Origin: CAXXOZ01 sp963676435
Lineage (GTDB): Bacteria; Bacillota; Clostridia; Lachnospirales; Lachnospiraceae
Reading direction: 5' to 3'
Assembly (NCBI GenBank): GCA_963676435.2
Contig: CAXXOZ010000003.1
Location: forward strand, 1 to 64,000
Length of the DNA: 64,000 bases
Position numbers and translations under genes: made by a program. The notes under the pieces are model-generated. The model did not search any database. It saw nothing but the letters and a program-made list of their open reading frames with translations, and had not been told where the DNA came from. Positions 18,620 to 26,997 of the stretch are shown here, piece after piece (position 1 is the first letter of the stretch; each line of letters opens with the position of its first letter).

Positions 18620-19861
18620 ATGAAATGCAACAGATGTGGAGAAGAATGTAAAGAAAATCAGGTGTTTTGTATTAAGTGTGGTTCGCCTATTCATGTTGTA
18701 CCAGACTTTGACTTGATTGAAGCGGAACTGGCAAACAATGTGGGGGAATTGATGTCAGAAAAGCCTGAGACTTTTGAAACTAACATAAAGGAAAATACAG
18801 GAAATACGACACAGAATTATATTCCTACAACAAGACTTGAAAAAGAGAATGAACAGCAGGATTTAGAGGAAGATTTAAAAGTAAAAAATCAAGAACAATC
18901 TAATAAAGCTAAGAAAAAATTCTTGCTTCCAATCATTATTATTGGATCAGTAATAGTTGTTTTAGTTATAATACTTTTAGTTAAATTTTTAGTATTTGAC
19001 AGAGTAGGAAATGATTTTAATAGCAGGTATGAAGAAGGAAAGCTTTTATTTGAAAGTGAAGATTATGATGGGGCAATTGAAGAATATCTAATAGCACAAG
19101 AACTTATAGTTGTTGAGTCGGATAATATTAAAGTTTTAGAAGCTCTTTTAGAAGTGTATGAAGCTAAAGGTGATACCATAGATGAACAGATTGATATCCT
19201 AAAAGAGTTGATTGTTTTAGATGAAACTGAAACAACATATTACGAAAAACTTATATTATTATTTCAGGAAAAAGGTAACTTAAAAGGAATTCAGGACCTT
19301 ATAAATTCAGCTCCTGAGAGCGTGTATAATGATATACATGTGTATGGTGTTTCGACACCAAAAATAACCCCAAAATCAGGTAGCTACGATGAAATAATAT
19401 ATATTGAAATAACTGCTGAAAATGCTACTTCTATATATTATACTACCGATGGAAGTAATCCAGATGAAAGTAGTGATAAGTATAATGGTAAAATAGAAAT
19501 TTCAAAAGATGGGGAATACACTGTTAATGCCATAGCTTATGGAGAAAACAACTTAGTCAGCAATATTTCAACATCAACATATAGTGTTGAAATAGCTATA
19601 CTTCCAGCACCAAAAGTGACACCGAGTGCAGGAGAGTATAATGAAGAAATAATGATTACTGTGGAAGTTCCAGATGGCTATACTGCGTATTATACTTATT
19701 CAGAGATTGGGAGTAAACCTACTAAAGCTTCAAATAAGTACACAGGACCAGTTGAAATGATGTTAGGTAATAATATTTTTTCTGTGATTGTTGTTAATTC
19801 TAGCGGCAAGGAAAGTGAAGTAACATCAAATATTTATAAATTATATATTACTACGCCATAA
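18620..19861 (+). CDS. Zinc-ribbon, single-TM protein with TPR-like and chitobiase-like repeats
   Basis: Not a named family; 413 aa. Residues 1-24 form a zinc ribbon (Cys3, Cys6, Cys17, Cys20), then a polar linker, a single membrane helix at 101-126, a TPR-like helical region (about 131-235, YEEGKLLFESEDYDGAIEEY), and two beta repeats (about 250-413) of the chitobiase C-terminal type. The first has the signature YYTTDGSNPDESSDKYNG and TVNAIAYGENNLVS; the second is similar (GSKPTKASNKYTG, FSVIVVNSSGKES). The layout implies a cytosolic zinc ribbon and an extracellular beta part. AAGGAG precedes ATG 18620; the in-frame upstream ATG at 18575 lacks such a site. It lies next to the Ig-repeat gene, which suggests a shared surface role (inference). 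Confidence 0.82.
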   Translation: MKCNRCGEECKENQVFCIKCGSPIHVVPDFDLIEAELANNVGELMSEKPETFETNIKENTGNTTQNYIPTTRLEKENEQQDLEEDLKVKNQEQSNKAKKKFLLPIIIIGSVIVVLVIILLVKFLVFDRVGNDFNSRYEEGKLLFESEDYDGAIEEYLIAQELIVVESDNIKVLEALLEVYEAKGDTIDEQIDILKELIVLDETETTYYEKLILLFQEKGNLKGIQDLINSAPESVYNDIHVYGVSTPKITPKSGSYDEIIYIEITAENATSIYYTTDGSNPDESSDKYNGKIEISKDGEYTVNAIAYGENNLVSNISTSTYSVEIAILPAPKVTPSAGEYNEEIMITVEVPDGYTAYYTYSEIGSKPTKASNKYTGPVEMMLGNNIFSVIVVNSSGKESEVTSNIYKLYITTP

Positions 19862-19871
19862 AGTAGATATC

Positions 19872-19900
19872 AAAACCCGCTTGTTAAAGCGGGTTAAAAT
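19872..19900. terminator. Bidirectional terminator between convergent genes
   Basis: Nine-base-pair stem AACCCGCTT / AAGCGGGTT with a GTTA loop, flanked by A-rich and T-rich tracts. It separates the zinc-ribbon gene (+) from the minus-strand membrane gene. Confidence 0.85.
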
Positions 19901-19914
19901 TTTAATATAATAAA

Positions 19915-20625
19915 CTAGTCATCAAAGTTTTCTGAATATAATTCCTCAACTATAGCATCTAAAAAGTTTTCGTTTAAGTCCGGGTTGTTCTTTAAAATAA
20001 TATTTTTCATATATTCGGTTCTATTAAAGTAAGGGGGAGCACCAGCTTCGCCTATATTAATATTATTATCAATTGCTTCTTTAGTATAATTTTCATTAAA
20101 CCAGTTAATTATTTTTTGACTAGTCTCTTCTTCGCCTTTAATGTTTTTTGAAATTTTCTTAGCGGCTAAAAGAGTAGAAATACTATATACAAATAAACCT
20201 AAAAATACAAATGAAAAAATAATATAAAATATGATATCGAATACACCCTGAAATGAAAAATTTATTATTTTCAAGGCTTTTAATATTAGAAAAGCCATTC
20301 CCAAGATTGCTACAAACAACAATGAGAAACCAGAAGATTTTAAATCTGAATATTTATCGGAGCTTTTTACAAATCGAGTGCTTTTTTCTGTTATCAATTC
20401 GCTGACATTTTCTATGTCATCCTCATGTTCGATTTCTGCATTGAAATATTCTGATAAAAGGATTTTACCACGATCTTTTTCATCTTCAGACACTAAAATT
20501 GTGTGCATTTGAATATCGCTGTCAAAAATATATGTACTAGTTAATTTTTTTTCAGTTAAAAATTCAATCAACTTCAAAATGTAATCTTTATTATCGTCCT
20601 GATATAAAACTTTGTTTTCTCCCAT
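19915..20625 (-). CDS. Two-TM protein of unknown function
   Basis: Not recognised. 236 aa, with a soluble acidic N-terminal region (1-97), two membrane helices at about 99-118 and 128-153, and a charged C-terminal tail (154-236) that contains GEAGAPPYFNRTEYMKNII and ends in several acidic residues. The start is placed at complement 20625 because TAAGGAG lies just upstream of it; a 26-residue in-frame extension to 20703 has no such site. It is divergent from rlmH with 96 bases between the start codons. Similar proteins may exist in related Clostridia, but I cannot assign a function. Confidence 0.7.
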   Translation of the reverse strand: MGENKVLYQDDNKDYILKLIEFLTEKKLTSTYIFDSDIQMHTILVSEDEKDRGKILLSEYFNAEIEHEDDIENVSELITEKSTRFVKSSDKYSDLKSSGFSLLFVAILGMAFLILKALKIINFSFQGVFDIIFYIIFSFVFLGLFVYSISTLLAAKKISKNIKGEEETSQKIINWFNENYTKEAIDNNINIGEAGAPPYFNRTEYMKNIILKNNPDLNENFLDAIVEELYSENFDD

Positions 20626-20684
20626 AAAAAACTCCTTATATTTTTTAATATTATAAATGAATAATGAAATTATAACAAGGTTTG

Positions 20685-20693
20685 TGTTATAAT
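20685..20693 (+). promoter_or_regulatory. Extended -10 element upstream of rlmH
   Basis: TGTTATAAT (TGn plus TATAAT at 20688-20693), 29 bases before the TTG start of rlmH, with no good -35 box. On the other strand TTGTTATAAT (-10 at 20669-20674) could serve the divergent membrane gene, making this a compact divergent promoter region. Confidence 0.5.
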
Positions 20694-20721
20694 TATTTAA
20701 CATTATATTAGGAGGAGTTTT

Positions 20722-21201
20722 TTGAAAGTTAAAATTATTGCTGTTGGAAAAATCAAGGAAAAATTTTTTGCTCAGGGTATAGATGAGTATTCAAAAAGAT
20801 TATCAAGGTACTGCAAACTCGAAATTATAGAGGTGGGAGATGAAAAAACACCAGATAAACTTTCGGATGTAGAAAGAGATATTATCTTAAAAAAAGAGTG
20901 TGAAAAAATTTTGAAATATATAAAAGATGATTCATATATTATTACTCTAGAAATAAAAGGAAAAATGTTAGATTCAGAAGATTTAGCAAATAAAATAGAA
21001 AAGATAGGTATTGAAGGAACTAATGAAATTATATTTGTTATTGGAGGCTCTTTGGGACTTCATAAAAAAATATCAGATATTTCAAATTATAAATTAAGTT
21101 TTTCTAAAATGACCTTTCCTCATCAGTTAATGAGAGTTATATTACTAGAGCAAATATATAGGAGTTTTAGAATAATAAATAATGAACCATATCATAAGTA
21201 G
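20722..21201 (+). CDS. rlmH: 23S rRNA (pseudouridine1915-N3)-methyltransferase
   Basis: Methylates pseudouridine 1915 in helix 69 of 23S rRNA on the assembled 70S ribosome, using SAM (SPOUT family, deep trefoil knot). Landmarks: [16 protein letters not shown] at the start, [18 protein letters not shown], the SAM loop FVIGGSLGL, and the C-terminal [22 protein letters not shown]-type end, here with [14 protein letters not shown]. Length 159 aa is exact for the family. TTG start with GGAGGAG upstream; no ATG fits. Confidence 0.97.
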   Translation: [159 protein letters not shown]

Positions 21202-21221
21202 AAAATGAAAGGTATGAAATA

Positions 21222-21743
21222 ATGCATATAAGAAATATAACAAAAATAATAATTATAATTTTCATTGTAGAAATATTAGCTTTTTGGGCTGTTTGGTTTA
21301 TGTATGGAAACTTTTGGAAAAATGGCAATGATTACATAGCAGATATGTTAAATAATATAAATTTTGTTATGATAATCATTATAATAATAACTGCAATATT
21401 AGCTTTTTTCTTTATACTTAGAGAAATATATTATAAGGACAAGATTATCTTTATAGGACTTTTTATTGTGTTTTTAATAGCTCATTTGATTCTATATTTA
21501 AACTTTTCAGATATGGGAAGATATGTTACAGGTAGTTATCAATTAAAAGAAAAGGAAAATGAAGAAGGTGCTTATTATTTAATGTTGGAAAATATAGATG
21601 ACACGATTCCAAATAAAATAAAGTGTGAAAAAAATATTTATGATAAAATAGACATTGATGAAAAAAACACATATGAACTTACGATAAGATGGCTTAGTTT
21701 TAGCGATGAAGAAGGGGTTTTATATGAAATAGTAATAGAATAA
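21222..21743 (+). CDS. Small three-TM membrane protein, unknown
   Basis: Not recognised. 173 aa with hydrophobic helices at about 7-28, 46-66 and 75-94, then an outward or cytosolic tail of about 75 residues (YQLKEKENEEGAYYLMLENIDDTIPNKIKC...), which looks like a small beta-rich domain. It lies 20 bases after rlmH with no terminator, so it is probably co-transcribed. Position before an asp23-family gene recalls amaP, the Asp23 membrane anchor, but the topology and sequence do not support that. Confidence 0.65.
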   Translation: MHIRNITKIIIIIFIVEILAFWAVWFMYGNFWKNGNDYIADMLNNINFVMIIIIIITAILAFFFILREIYYKDKIIFIGLFIVFLIAHLILYLNFSDMGRYVTGSYQLKEKENEEGAYYLMLENIDDTIPNKIKCEKNIYDKIDIDEKNTYELTIRWLSFSDEEGVLYEIVIE

Positions 21744-21758
21744 GTATTTAAGTATCAG

Positions 21759-21786
21759 TTGCATTTATTTTTGGTTTTGATATAAT
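21759..21786 (+). promoter_or_regulatory. Promoter of the asp23/yqhY gene
   Basis: TTGCAT (21759-21764), 16-base spacer, TATAAT (21781-21786), 43 bases before the GTG start. Confidence 0.8.
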
Positions 21787-21829
21787 AATCATAGGAATTT
21801 TAACTTGTTTAGAATCGGGAGGTATTATA

Positions 21830-22207
21830 GTGGAGAATCGTAATACATATAAAATATATGAAAATGGAGATATAGGCGAAGTACATATTGCAGATGAAGT
21901 AATTGCAATTATAGCAGGACTTGCAGCTACAGAAGTTGAGGGTGTAAGTTCAATGGCTGGGAACATTACAAACGAAATAATTTCAAAATTAGGAAAGAAA
22001 AATCTTTCAAAAGGAGTAACAGTTGAGGTTTGTGAAAACACTGTTTCTGTAATTCTTTCGTTAAATATTCAATATGAATATAATGTAATGGAAGTTTCTG
22101 AAAAAGTTCAGGAAAAAGTTAAAAACACAATAGAAAATATGACAGGGCTAGAAGTTGCAGATGTGAATATTCGTATTGCAAGTATAGAGGTTGAAAAAAA
22201 CCAATAA
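21830..22207 (+). CDS. Asp23/Gls24 family envelope-stress protein, YqhY-like
   Basis: Cytosolic, often membrane-associated protein of 125 aa. Asp23/Gls24 proteins are linked to cell-envelope homeostasis, and the YqhY branch to acetyl-CoA carboxylase activity. Landmarks: GEVHIADEVIAIIAGLAATEVEGVSSM, SKGVTVEV, and the final repeat-like VNIRIASIEVE. In B. subtilis yqhY directly precedes nusB, as here, so YqhY is the best ortholog guess. GTG start with GGGAGG upstream. It has its own promoter and its own terminator. Confidence 0.9.
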   Translation: MENRNTYKIYENGDIGEVHIADEVIAIIAGLAATEVEGVSSMAGNITNEIISKLGKKNLSKGVTVEVCENTVSVILSLNIQYEYNVMEVSEKVQEKVKNTIENMTGLEVADVNIRIASIEVEKNQ

Positions 22208-22243
22208 AGTACTTTTTAACTTATAATATATATAGTATAATTT

Positions 22244-22268
22244 AGAGTGTCGCTTTAGACACTCTTTT
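22244..22268 (+). terminator. Intrinsic terminator after asp23/yqhY
   Basis: Stem AGAGTGTC / GACACTCT with a six-base GCTTTA loop and TTTT at 22265-22268. Confidence 0.8.
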
Positions 22269-22269
22269 C

Positions 22270-22404
22270 ACATGATAGGAATTTTCTCCGAAACTCCCTA
22301 TCATGTAAAACTCGCCGAGGGAGCGCAGAGTCGCGGGTAAGGAAATAATTGCTTTGGGGAAGCGACTCGCGCGAGAGTTCGTTAACGAACTCTTTATTCC
22401 TTAA
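22270..22404 (+). other. GC-rich multi-hairpin intergenic element upstream of nusB
   Basis: Three strong inverted repeats in a row. H1: ACATGATAGG (22270-22279) with CCTATCATGT (22297-22306). H2: GCGC-A-GAGTCGC (22323-22334) with GCGACTC-GCGC (22362-22372), an 11-bp stem with one bulged A and a 27-base loop. H3: the perfect palindrome GAGTTCGTTAACGAACTC (22375-22392), followed by TTTATT. In addition, CTCGC (22311-22315) can pair with GCGAG (22371-22375), competing with the base of H2 and with H3. TAAGGAAATAA in the H2 loop is nearly complementary to TTATTCCTTAA (22394-22404). Of the 70 bases 22311-22380, 42 are G or C, far above the surroundings. It could be a nusB leader RNA, a small RNA, or a dispersed palindromic repeat; no known family was recognised. 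Confidence 0.7.
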
Positions 22405-22427
22405 TAGAATTATAACGGAGGACTAAA

Positions 22428-22823
22428 TTGAGAAGAAGCGAATTAAGAGAAAAAGTATTTTTACTATTATTCAGAAAAGATTTTTATAATATCGAAGATA
22501 TGGACGAGCAATCGGACATGTTTTTTGAGTATTATTCTGAAATGGATCAGGCAAGTATAAAATATATACATGATAGAGTATTTGAAATCATTTCAAAAAC
22601 AGAAGAAATAGATTTGAAAATAAATAGTGTTTCAAAAGGCTGGAAAACAGATAGAATGGGTAAAGTTGATTTATCTATAATAAGACTTGGTTGCTATGAA
22701 ATATTATACGATAATGATATACCAGTTAATGTAGCTATAAATGAGGCAGTAGAATTAGCAAAAAAATATGGTACAGATGACTCCTATTCATTCGTTAATG
22801 GAGTATTAGGAAAGCTTATTTAG
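22428..22823 (+). CDS. nusB: Transcription antitermination factor NusB
   Basis: All-helical RNA-binding protein that with NusE (S10) binds boxA and supports rRNA antitermination. The 131-aa sequence has the family start [14 protein letters not shown], then [19 protein letters not shown] and the closing [29 protein letters not shown] start with AACGGAGGA seven bases upstream; no ATG fits the conserved N-terminus. It heads a run of closely spaced genes to glgA and sits directly behind the structured element at 22270-22404. Confidence 0.96.
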   Translation: MRRSELREKVFLLLFRKDFYNIEDMDEQSDMFFEYYSEMDQASIKYIHDRVFEIISKTEEIDLKINSVSKGWKTDRMGKVDLSIIRLGCYEILYDNDIPVNVAINEAVELAKKYGTDDSYSFVNGVLGKLI

Positions 22824-22833
22824 GAGAAGAATT

Positions 22834-24048
22834 ATGTCAGGCACATATACAGTTTCTCAAGTTAATTCATATATAAAAAGAATGTTTAGTGAGGATTTTG
22901 CGTTAAACAGTTTATCTATAAAAGGAGAAGTTTCAAACTGCAAATATCATTCGTCTGGTCATATTTATTTTTCACTTAAAGACCCTTCGGGTGTTATTTC
23001 TTGTGTTATGTTTGCCGGAAATAGGTCAGGCCTTGGATTTAAAATGACTGAAGGGCAAAATGTTGTTGCAACAGGCAGTGTAAATGTGTATGAACGAGAT
23101 GGGAAATACCAATTATATGCAAAAATGATTTCACTTGATGGTGATGGTCAATTATATAAAAAATACGAAGAGTTAAAAAAACAGCTTGAAGAAATGGGGA
23201 TGTTTGCAAAAGAATATAAAAAACAAATTCCTCAGTATGCTATGAGTATAGGTGTTGTGACAGCCAAAACAGGAGCAGCTATACAGGATATTGTTAATAT
23301 TACTAAAAGAAGAAATCCGTATGTTAATCTGTATCTATATCCTGCATTAGTTCAAGGAGCAGGTGCTACTGAGAGCATAGAATACGCAATTAATGAACTC
23401 GATAAAATGAACCTTGATGTGATTATTGTAGGTAGAGGTGGAGGCTCCATCGAAGACTTGTGGGCTTTTAATGAAGAAAATACAGCAAGAGCTGTCTTTG
23501 AATGTAACACTCCAATAATTTCTGCAGTAGGACATGAAACGGATACAACAATAGTAGACTTTGTTGCTGATCTAAGAGCACCAACACCATCAGCAGCTGC
23601 AGAAATAGCTGTATTTGACTACCTTACATTTGAAAAAAATATAGCTGATTACAAATATACATTGAATCAACTGTTATCTATAAATTTTGAAAAAAAGAAA
23701 AGTGAAATAGAGCATATTAAAACAAAACTAAAATATTTAAGCCCTGGGAATCAAATTTTACAAAAAAGACAATATATTGATGACCTTAATGAAAAATTGA
23801 GTCATAATTTAATTAACAAATTGAAAGATAGAAGACATAGTCTTAGTATATTATGCGAAAAACTAAACGGGCTTTCACCATTAAATAGATTAGGTAATGG
23901 TTATGCATATGTTACCGATGAGTCTGGAAGTCCTGTAAGTGATATAGGAAGTATTAAGACGGAAGAACAAATAGATATTAGACTAAAAAATGGATTAATA
24001 AAATCAAAAGTTTTAGATATAGTAGAGGGAGGGAACAAATATGTCTGA
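22834..24048 (+). CDS. xseA: Exodeoxyribonuclease VII large subunit
   Basis: Catalytic subunit of ExoVII, which degrades single-stranded DNA in both directions in repair. N-terminal OB fold (about 1-100: SVQVNSYIKR type, GEVSNCKYHSSGHIYFSLKD), then the catalytic domain with GVVTAKTGAAIQDI, VGRGGGSIEDLWAFNEE and SAVGHETDTTIVDFVADLRAPTPSAAAE split across about residues 195-260, and a C-terminal coiled coil. Length 404 aa is normal. Its end overlaps xseB by eight bases, as usual for the subunit pair. folD, which sits before xseA in B. subtilis, is missing. Confidence 0.97.
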   Translation: MSGTYTVSQVNSYIKRMFSEDFALNSLSIKGEVSNCKYHSSGHIYFSLKDPSGVISCVMFAGNRSGLGFKMTEGQNVVATGSVNVYERDGKYQLYAKMISLDGDGQLYKKYEELKKQLEEMGMFAKEYKKQIPQYAMSIGVVTAKTGAAIQDIVNITKRRNPYVNLYLYPALVQGAGATESIEYAINELDKMNLDVIIVGRGGGSIEDLWAFNEENTARAVFECNTPIISAVGHETDTTIVDFVADLRAPTPSAAAEIAVFDYLTFEKNIADYKYTLNQLLSINFEKKKSEIEHIKTKLKYLSPGNQILQKRQYIDDLNEKLSHNLINKLKDRRHSLSILCEKLNGLSPLNRLGNGYAYVTDESGSPVSDIGSIKTEEQIDIRLKNGLIKSKVLDIVEGGNKYV

Positions 24049-24229
24049 TTTAGAAAAATCAAAAAAGCTTGAAACTGCTCTAGAAGAGTTAAATGATATA
24101 GTCAGAGAGATGGAAAAACCAGACCTTCCTTTAGAAGAGTCTTTTGAATTATACTCAAAAGGAATAAAACTTGTAGAGTTTTGCAATGAAAAAATAGACA
24201 AAGTAGAAAAAGAAATTAAGATACTATAG
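24041..24229 (+). CDS. xseB: Exodeoxyribonuclease VII small subunit
   Basis: Sixty-two-residue helical hairpin subunit that binds the large subunit's coiled coil and forms the ExoVII holoenzyme. Typical motifs: ALEELNDIVREMEKPDLPLEES and YSKGIKLVEFCNEKID. Starts inside xseA, so the two are translationally coupled. Confidence 0.95.
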   Translation: MSDLEKSKKLETALEELNDIVREMEKPDLPLEESFELYSKGIKLVEFCNEKIDKVEKEIKIL

Positions 24230-24236
24230 GAGAGTT

Positions 24237-25124
24237 ATGGATTTTAATAGTGAGTTATTAAAAAAAGTTGACGAATTAGAAGAAATAATATATGGATTTC
24301 TACCATCTATAAAAGACCATCAAAAAATAATTTCAGATGCAATGAGCTATAGTGTGAAAGCAGGTGGTAAAAGAATTAGACCAATGCTTATGAATGAAAC
24401 ATACAAGTTATTTAAAGGAGGCAAAATAGACATAGAACCATTTATTGCAGCCATGGAAATGATACATACATATTCACTTGTTCATGATGATTTACCGGCT
24501 ATGGATGATGATGATTTTAGAAGAGGTAAAAGAACTACTCATAAAGTTTTTGGCGAGGCGATGGGTATATTGGCTGGGGACGCATTACTTAATTATGCCT
24601 TTGAAATAATGAGTAAAGCAGTGGTTAATTCTTCAGATATTCCTAAATCAGCTCTAGCAATGTATGAAATGTCAAAATGCGCAGGTGTCTATGGAATGAT
24701 AGGTGGGCAAGTTGTGGATGTAGAGAGTAATGGGGAAAACCTTGAAAAAGACAAGCTTGATTTTATATATAAATTAAAAACAGGGGCATTAATAGAAGCG
24801 TCAATGGTAATTGGAGCAATATTAGCCGAGACAAATAATGAAAACATTGAAGTTATAAGATGTGTAGCAAAAGATGTAGGTATGGCATTTCAAATTCAAG
24901 ACGATATATTGGATGTAATAAGCACAACCGAAAAATTAGGCAAGCCTGTTTTGAGTGATGAAAAAAATCAGAAAACAACATATGTTACAATTATGGGAAT
25001 AGAAGAAGCAGGGAAAGAAGTAGAAAAGCTTTCTAAAAAAGCTTTAAACAACCTAGAGAAGATTTCAGGGGATAAAGAATTCTTAATGAACTTAATTATA
25101 AAATTAATAAATCGAGAAAAATAA
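24237..25124 (+). CDS. ispA: Farnesyl diphosphate synthase (polyprenyl synthetase)
   Basis: Condenses IPP with DMAPP and GPP to make farnesyl diphosphate, precursor of undecaprenyl phosphate. First Asp-rich motif DDLPAMDDDD (about residues 83-92), second FQIQDDILD (about 219-227), and KAGGKRIRPML near the start. Length 295 aa fits. Seven bases after xseB. With dxs immediately downstream and ispH at 62460, the window carries several steps of the MEP-derived isoprenoid route. Confidence 0.95.
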   Translation: MDFNSELLKKVDELEEIIYGFLPSIKDHQKIISDAMSYSVKAGGKRIRPMLMNETYKLFKGGKIDIEPFIAAMEMIHTYSLVHDDLPAMDDDDFRRGKRTTHKVFGEAMGILAGDALLNYAFEIMSKAVVNSSDIPKSALAMYEMSKCAGVYGMIGGQVVDVESNGENLEKDKLDFIYKLKTGALIEASMVIGAILAETNNENIEVIRCVAKDVGMAFQIQDDILDVISTTEKLGKPVLSDEKNQKTTYVTIMGIEEAGKEVEKLSKKALNNLEKISGDKEFLMNLIIKLINREK

Positions 25125-25137
25125 GAAGGTAGAAGCC

Positions 25138-26997
25138 GTGATACTTGAAAAGATAAATAAACCAAATGAAATAAAAAAAATAAAAGCAAAAGATTATGAT
25201 AGATTGGCAGCTGAAATAAGAAAATTTCTAATGGATAAAGTAAGCACAACTGGAGGCCATCTTGCTTCAAATCTAGGTGTAGTTGAATTAACAATGGCTA
25301 TGCATTTAGTTTTTGATTTGCCAAAAGACAAAATTGTTTGGGATGTAGGGCATCAGTCATATACTCACAAATTATTAACAGGAAGAAAAGAAGCCTTTGA
25401 TAATTTAAGAAACTATGGTGGTATTAGTGGTTTTCCAAAAAGAAGGGAAAGTAACTGTGATGCTTTTGATACAGGACACAGTTCAACATCCATATCAGCT
25501 GGTTTAGGTATTGTGGTAGGAAATGATATAAATAATAAAAAGGGACATGTAGTTTCAGTTATAGGTGATGGTTCCCTTACTGGAGGTATGGCGTTTGAGG
25601 CCCTTAATAATGCTGCACATATAAAGAAAAATTTTATTATAATTTTAAATGACAACAATATGTCTATTTCCGAAAATGTTGGTGGTATTTCAAAATATCT
25701 TACAAATATTAGAACAGGATATTTCTATAACAACTTAAAAGAAGGAGTTGTAAATACTCTAGAAAAGATACCTAGTGTTGGAGATAAGATTGTAAAACAG
25801 ATAAGAAAAACTAAAAGTAGTATAAAACAGCTTTTTGTACCAGGAATGTTGTTTGAAGACATGGGAATAACTTATTTAGGACCTGTTGATGGGCATAATA
25901 TACCTAAAATGATAAAAGTTATGGAAGAAGCTAAAAAGTTGAACCATGCTGTAATAATTCATGTTATTACAAAAAAAGGTAAAGGGTATGGACCAGCTGA
26001 AAAATATCCAGAATTATTCCATGGTGTAAGTGCATTTAATACTTTTACAGGTTTATCATTAAAGAAAAAAACAAAACCTACATATACTGATGTTTTTTCT
26101 AAAGCAATAATAGAAGAAGCATATCAAAATAAAAAAATAGTAGCAATAACAGCAGCAATGCCACAGGGAACGGGTCTTGAAAAATTCAAGAAAACATTTC
26201 CAGATAGGTTTTTTGATGTTGGAATTGCAGAAGAACACGCAGTAACGTTTGCGGCAGGCCTTGCATCTACTGGATTAAAGCCATTCGTAGCAATATATTC
26301 TTCTTTTTTACAAAGAGCACATGATCAGATGATACATGATGTTTGTATTCAAAATATGCCAGTAATTTTTGCAATTGACAGGGCAGGATTAGTAGGTAGT
26401 GATGGTGAAACCCATCAGGGTATTTTTGATTATTCGTTTTTATCTAGTATTCCCAACATGAATATTTTAGCCCCCAAAAATGGTTACGAATTAAAAAGTG
26501 CTATAAGTTTTGCCTCTGAATTTAACGCACCATTGGCAATTAGGTATCCAAGAGGTACAGCGTATGATGGTTTATGGGACTACAATTCACCTATAGAATT
26601 CGGAAAAAGTGAGATTATATATAAAGAAAGAGATATAGCTCTATTTGCTGTGGGATCAATGGTTGAAACAGGAGAATGTGTCAGAGATATGCTAAAAGAA
26701 AAAGGACACAGTGTTTCTTTAATTAATGCAAGATTTGTAAAACCATTTGATGAGAGTATGATAGAAAAACTTGCTAAAGATCATAAATACTTAGTAACAA
26801 TGGAAGAAAATGTTTTAGCTGGCGGTTTTGGAGTTAGTGTTTTGAGATATATATCTTCAAATAATATTGATTTGAAAGTAATAAATATTGCATTGCCTAA
26901 TATATATATTGAACATGGAAACGAAAAATTATTAAAAAAAGAAGCAAGAATAGATCCAGAATCAGTTGTTGCTAAAATTGAGGAAGAAATAATATGA
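25138..26997 (+). CDS. dxs: 1-deoxy-D-xylulose-5-phosphate synthase
   Basis: Thiamine-diphosphate enzyme that joins pyruvate and glyceraldehyde 3-phosphate, the first step of the MEP pathway. ThDP-binding GDGSLTGGMAFEALNN (about residues 142-157), WDVGHQSYTHKLLTGR, the transketolase central domain with VGIAEEHAVTFAAGLA, DRAGLVGSDGETHQG, and the C-terminal domain. Length 619 aa is standard. GTG start at 25138 with AGAAGGTAG upstream. The stop overlaps tlyA by four bases (ATGA). Confidence 0.97.
   Translation: MILEKINKPNEIKKIKAKDYDRLAAEIRKFLMDKVSTTGGHLASNLGVVELTMAMHLVFDLPKDKIVWDVGHQSYTHKLLTGRKEAFDNLRNYGGISGFPKRRESNCDAFDTGHSSTSISAGLGIVVGNDINNKKGHVVSVIGDGSLTGGMAFEALNNAAHIKKNFIIILNDNNMSISENVGGISKYLTNIRTGYFYNNLKEGVVNTLEKIPSVGDKIVKQIRKTKSSIKQLFVPGMLFEDMGITYLGPVDGHNIPKMIKVMEEAKKLNHAVIIHVITKKGKGYGPAEKYPELFHGVSAFNTFTGLSLKKKTKPTYTDVFSKAIIEEAYQNKKIVAITAAMPQGTGLEKFKKTFPDRFFDVGIAEEHAVTFAAGLASTGLKPFVAIYSSFLQRAHDQMIHDVCIQNMPVIFAIDRAGLVGSDGETHQGIFDYSFLSSIPNMNILAPKNGYELKSAISFASEFNAPLAIRYPRGTAYDGLWDYNSPIEFGKSEIIYKERDIALFAVGSMVETGECVRDMLKEKGHSVSLINARFVKPFDESMIEKLAKDHKYLVTMEENVLAGGFGVSVLRYISSNNIDLKVINIALPNIYIEHGNEKLLKKEARIDPESVVAKIEEEII

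Noticed and set aside
21222..21743. Assignment of the three-TM gene as amaP
   Set aside because: AmaP has two TM helices and a recognisable motif; this protein has three and no similarity that I can see.
22245..22427. nusB-upstream element as SRP RNA, tmRNA, RNase P RNA, 6S RNA or a known riboswitch
   Set aside because: None of the conserved cores of these RNAs could be recognised; left as an unassigned structured element.
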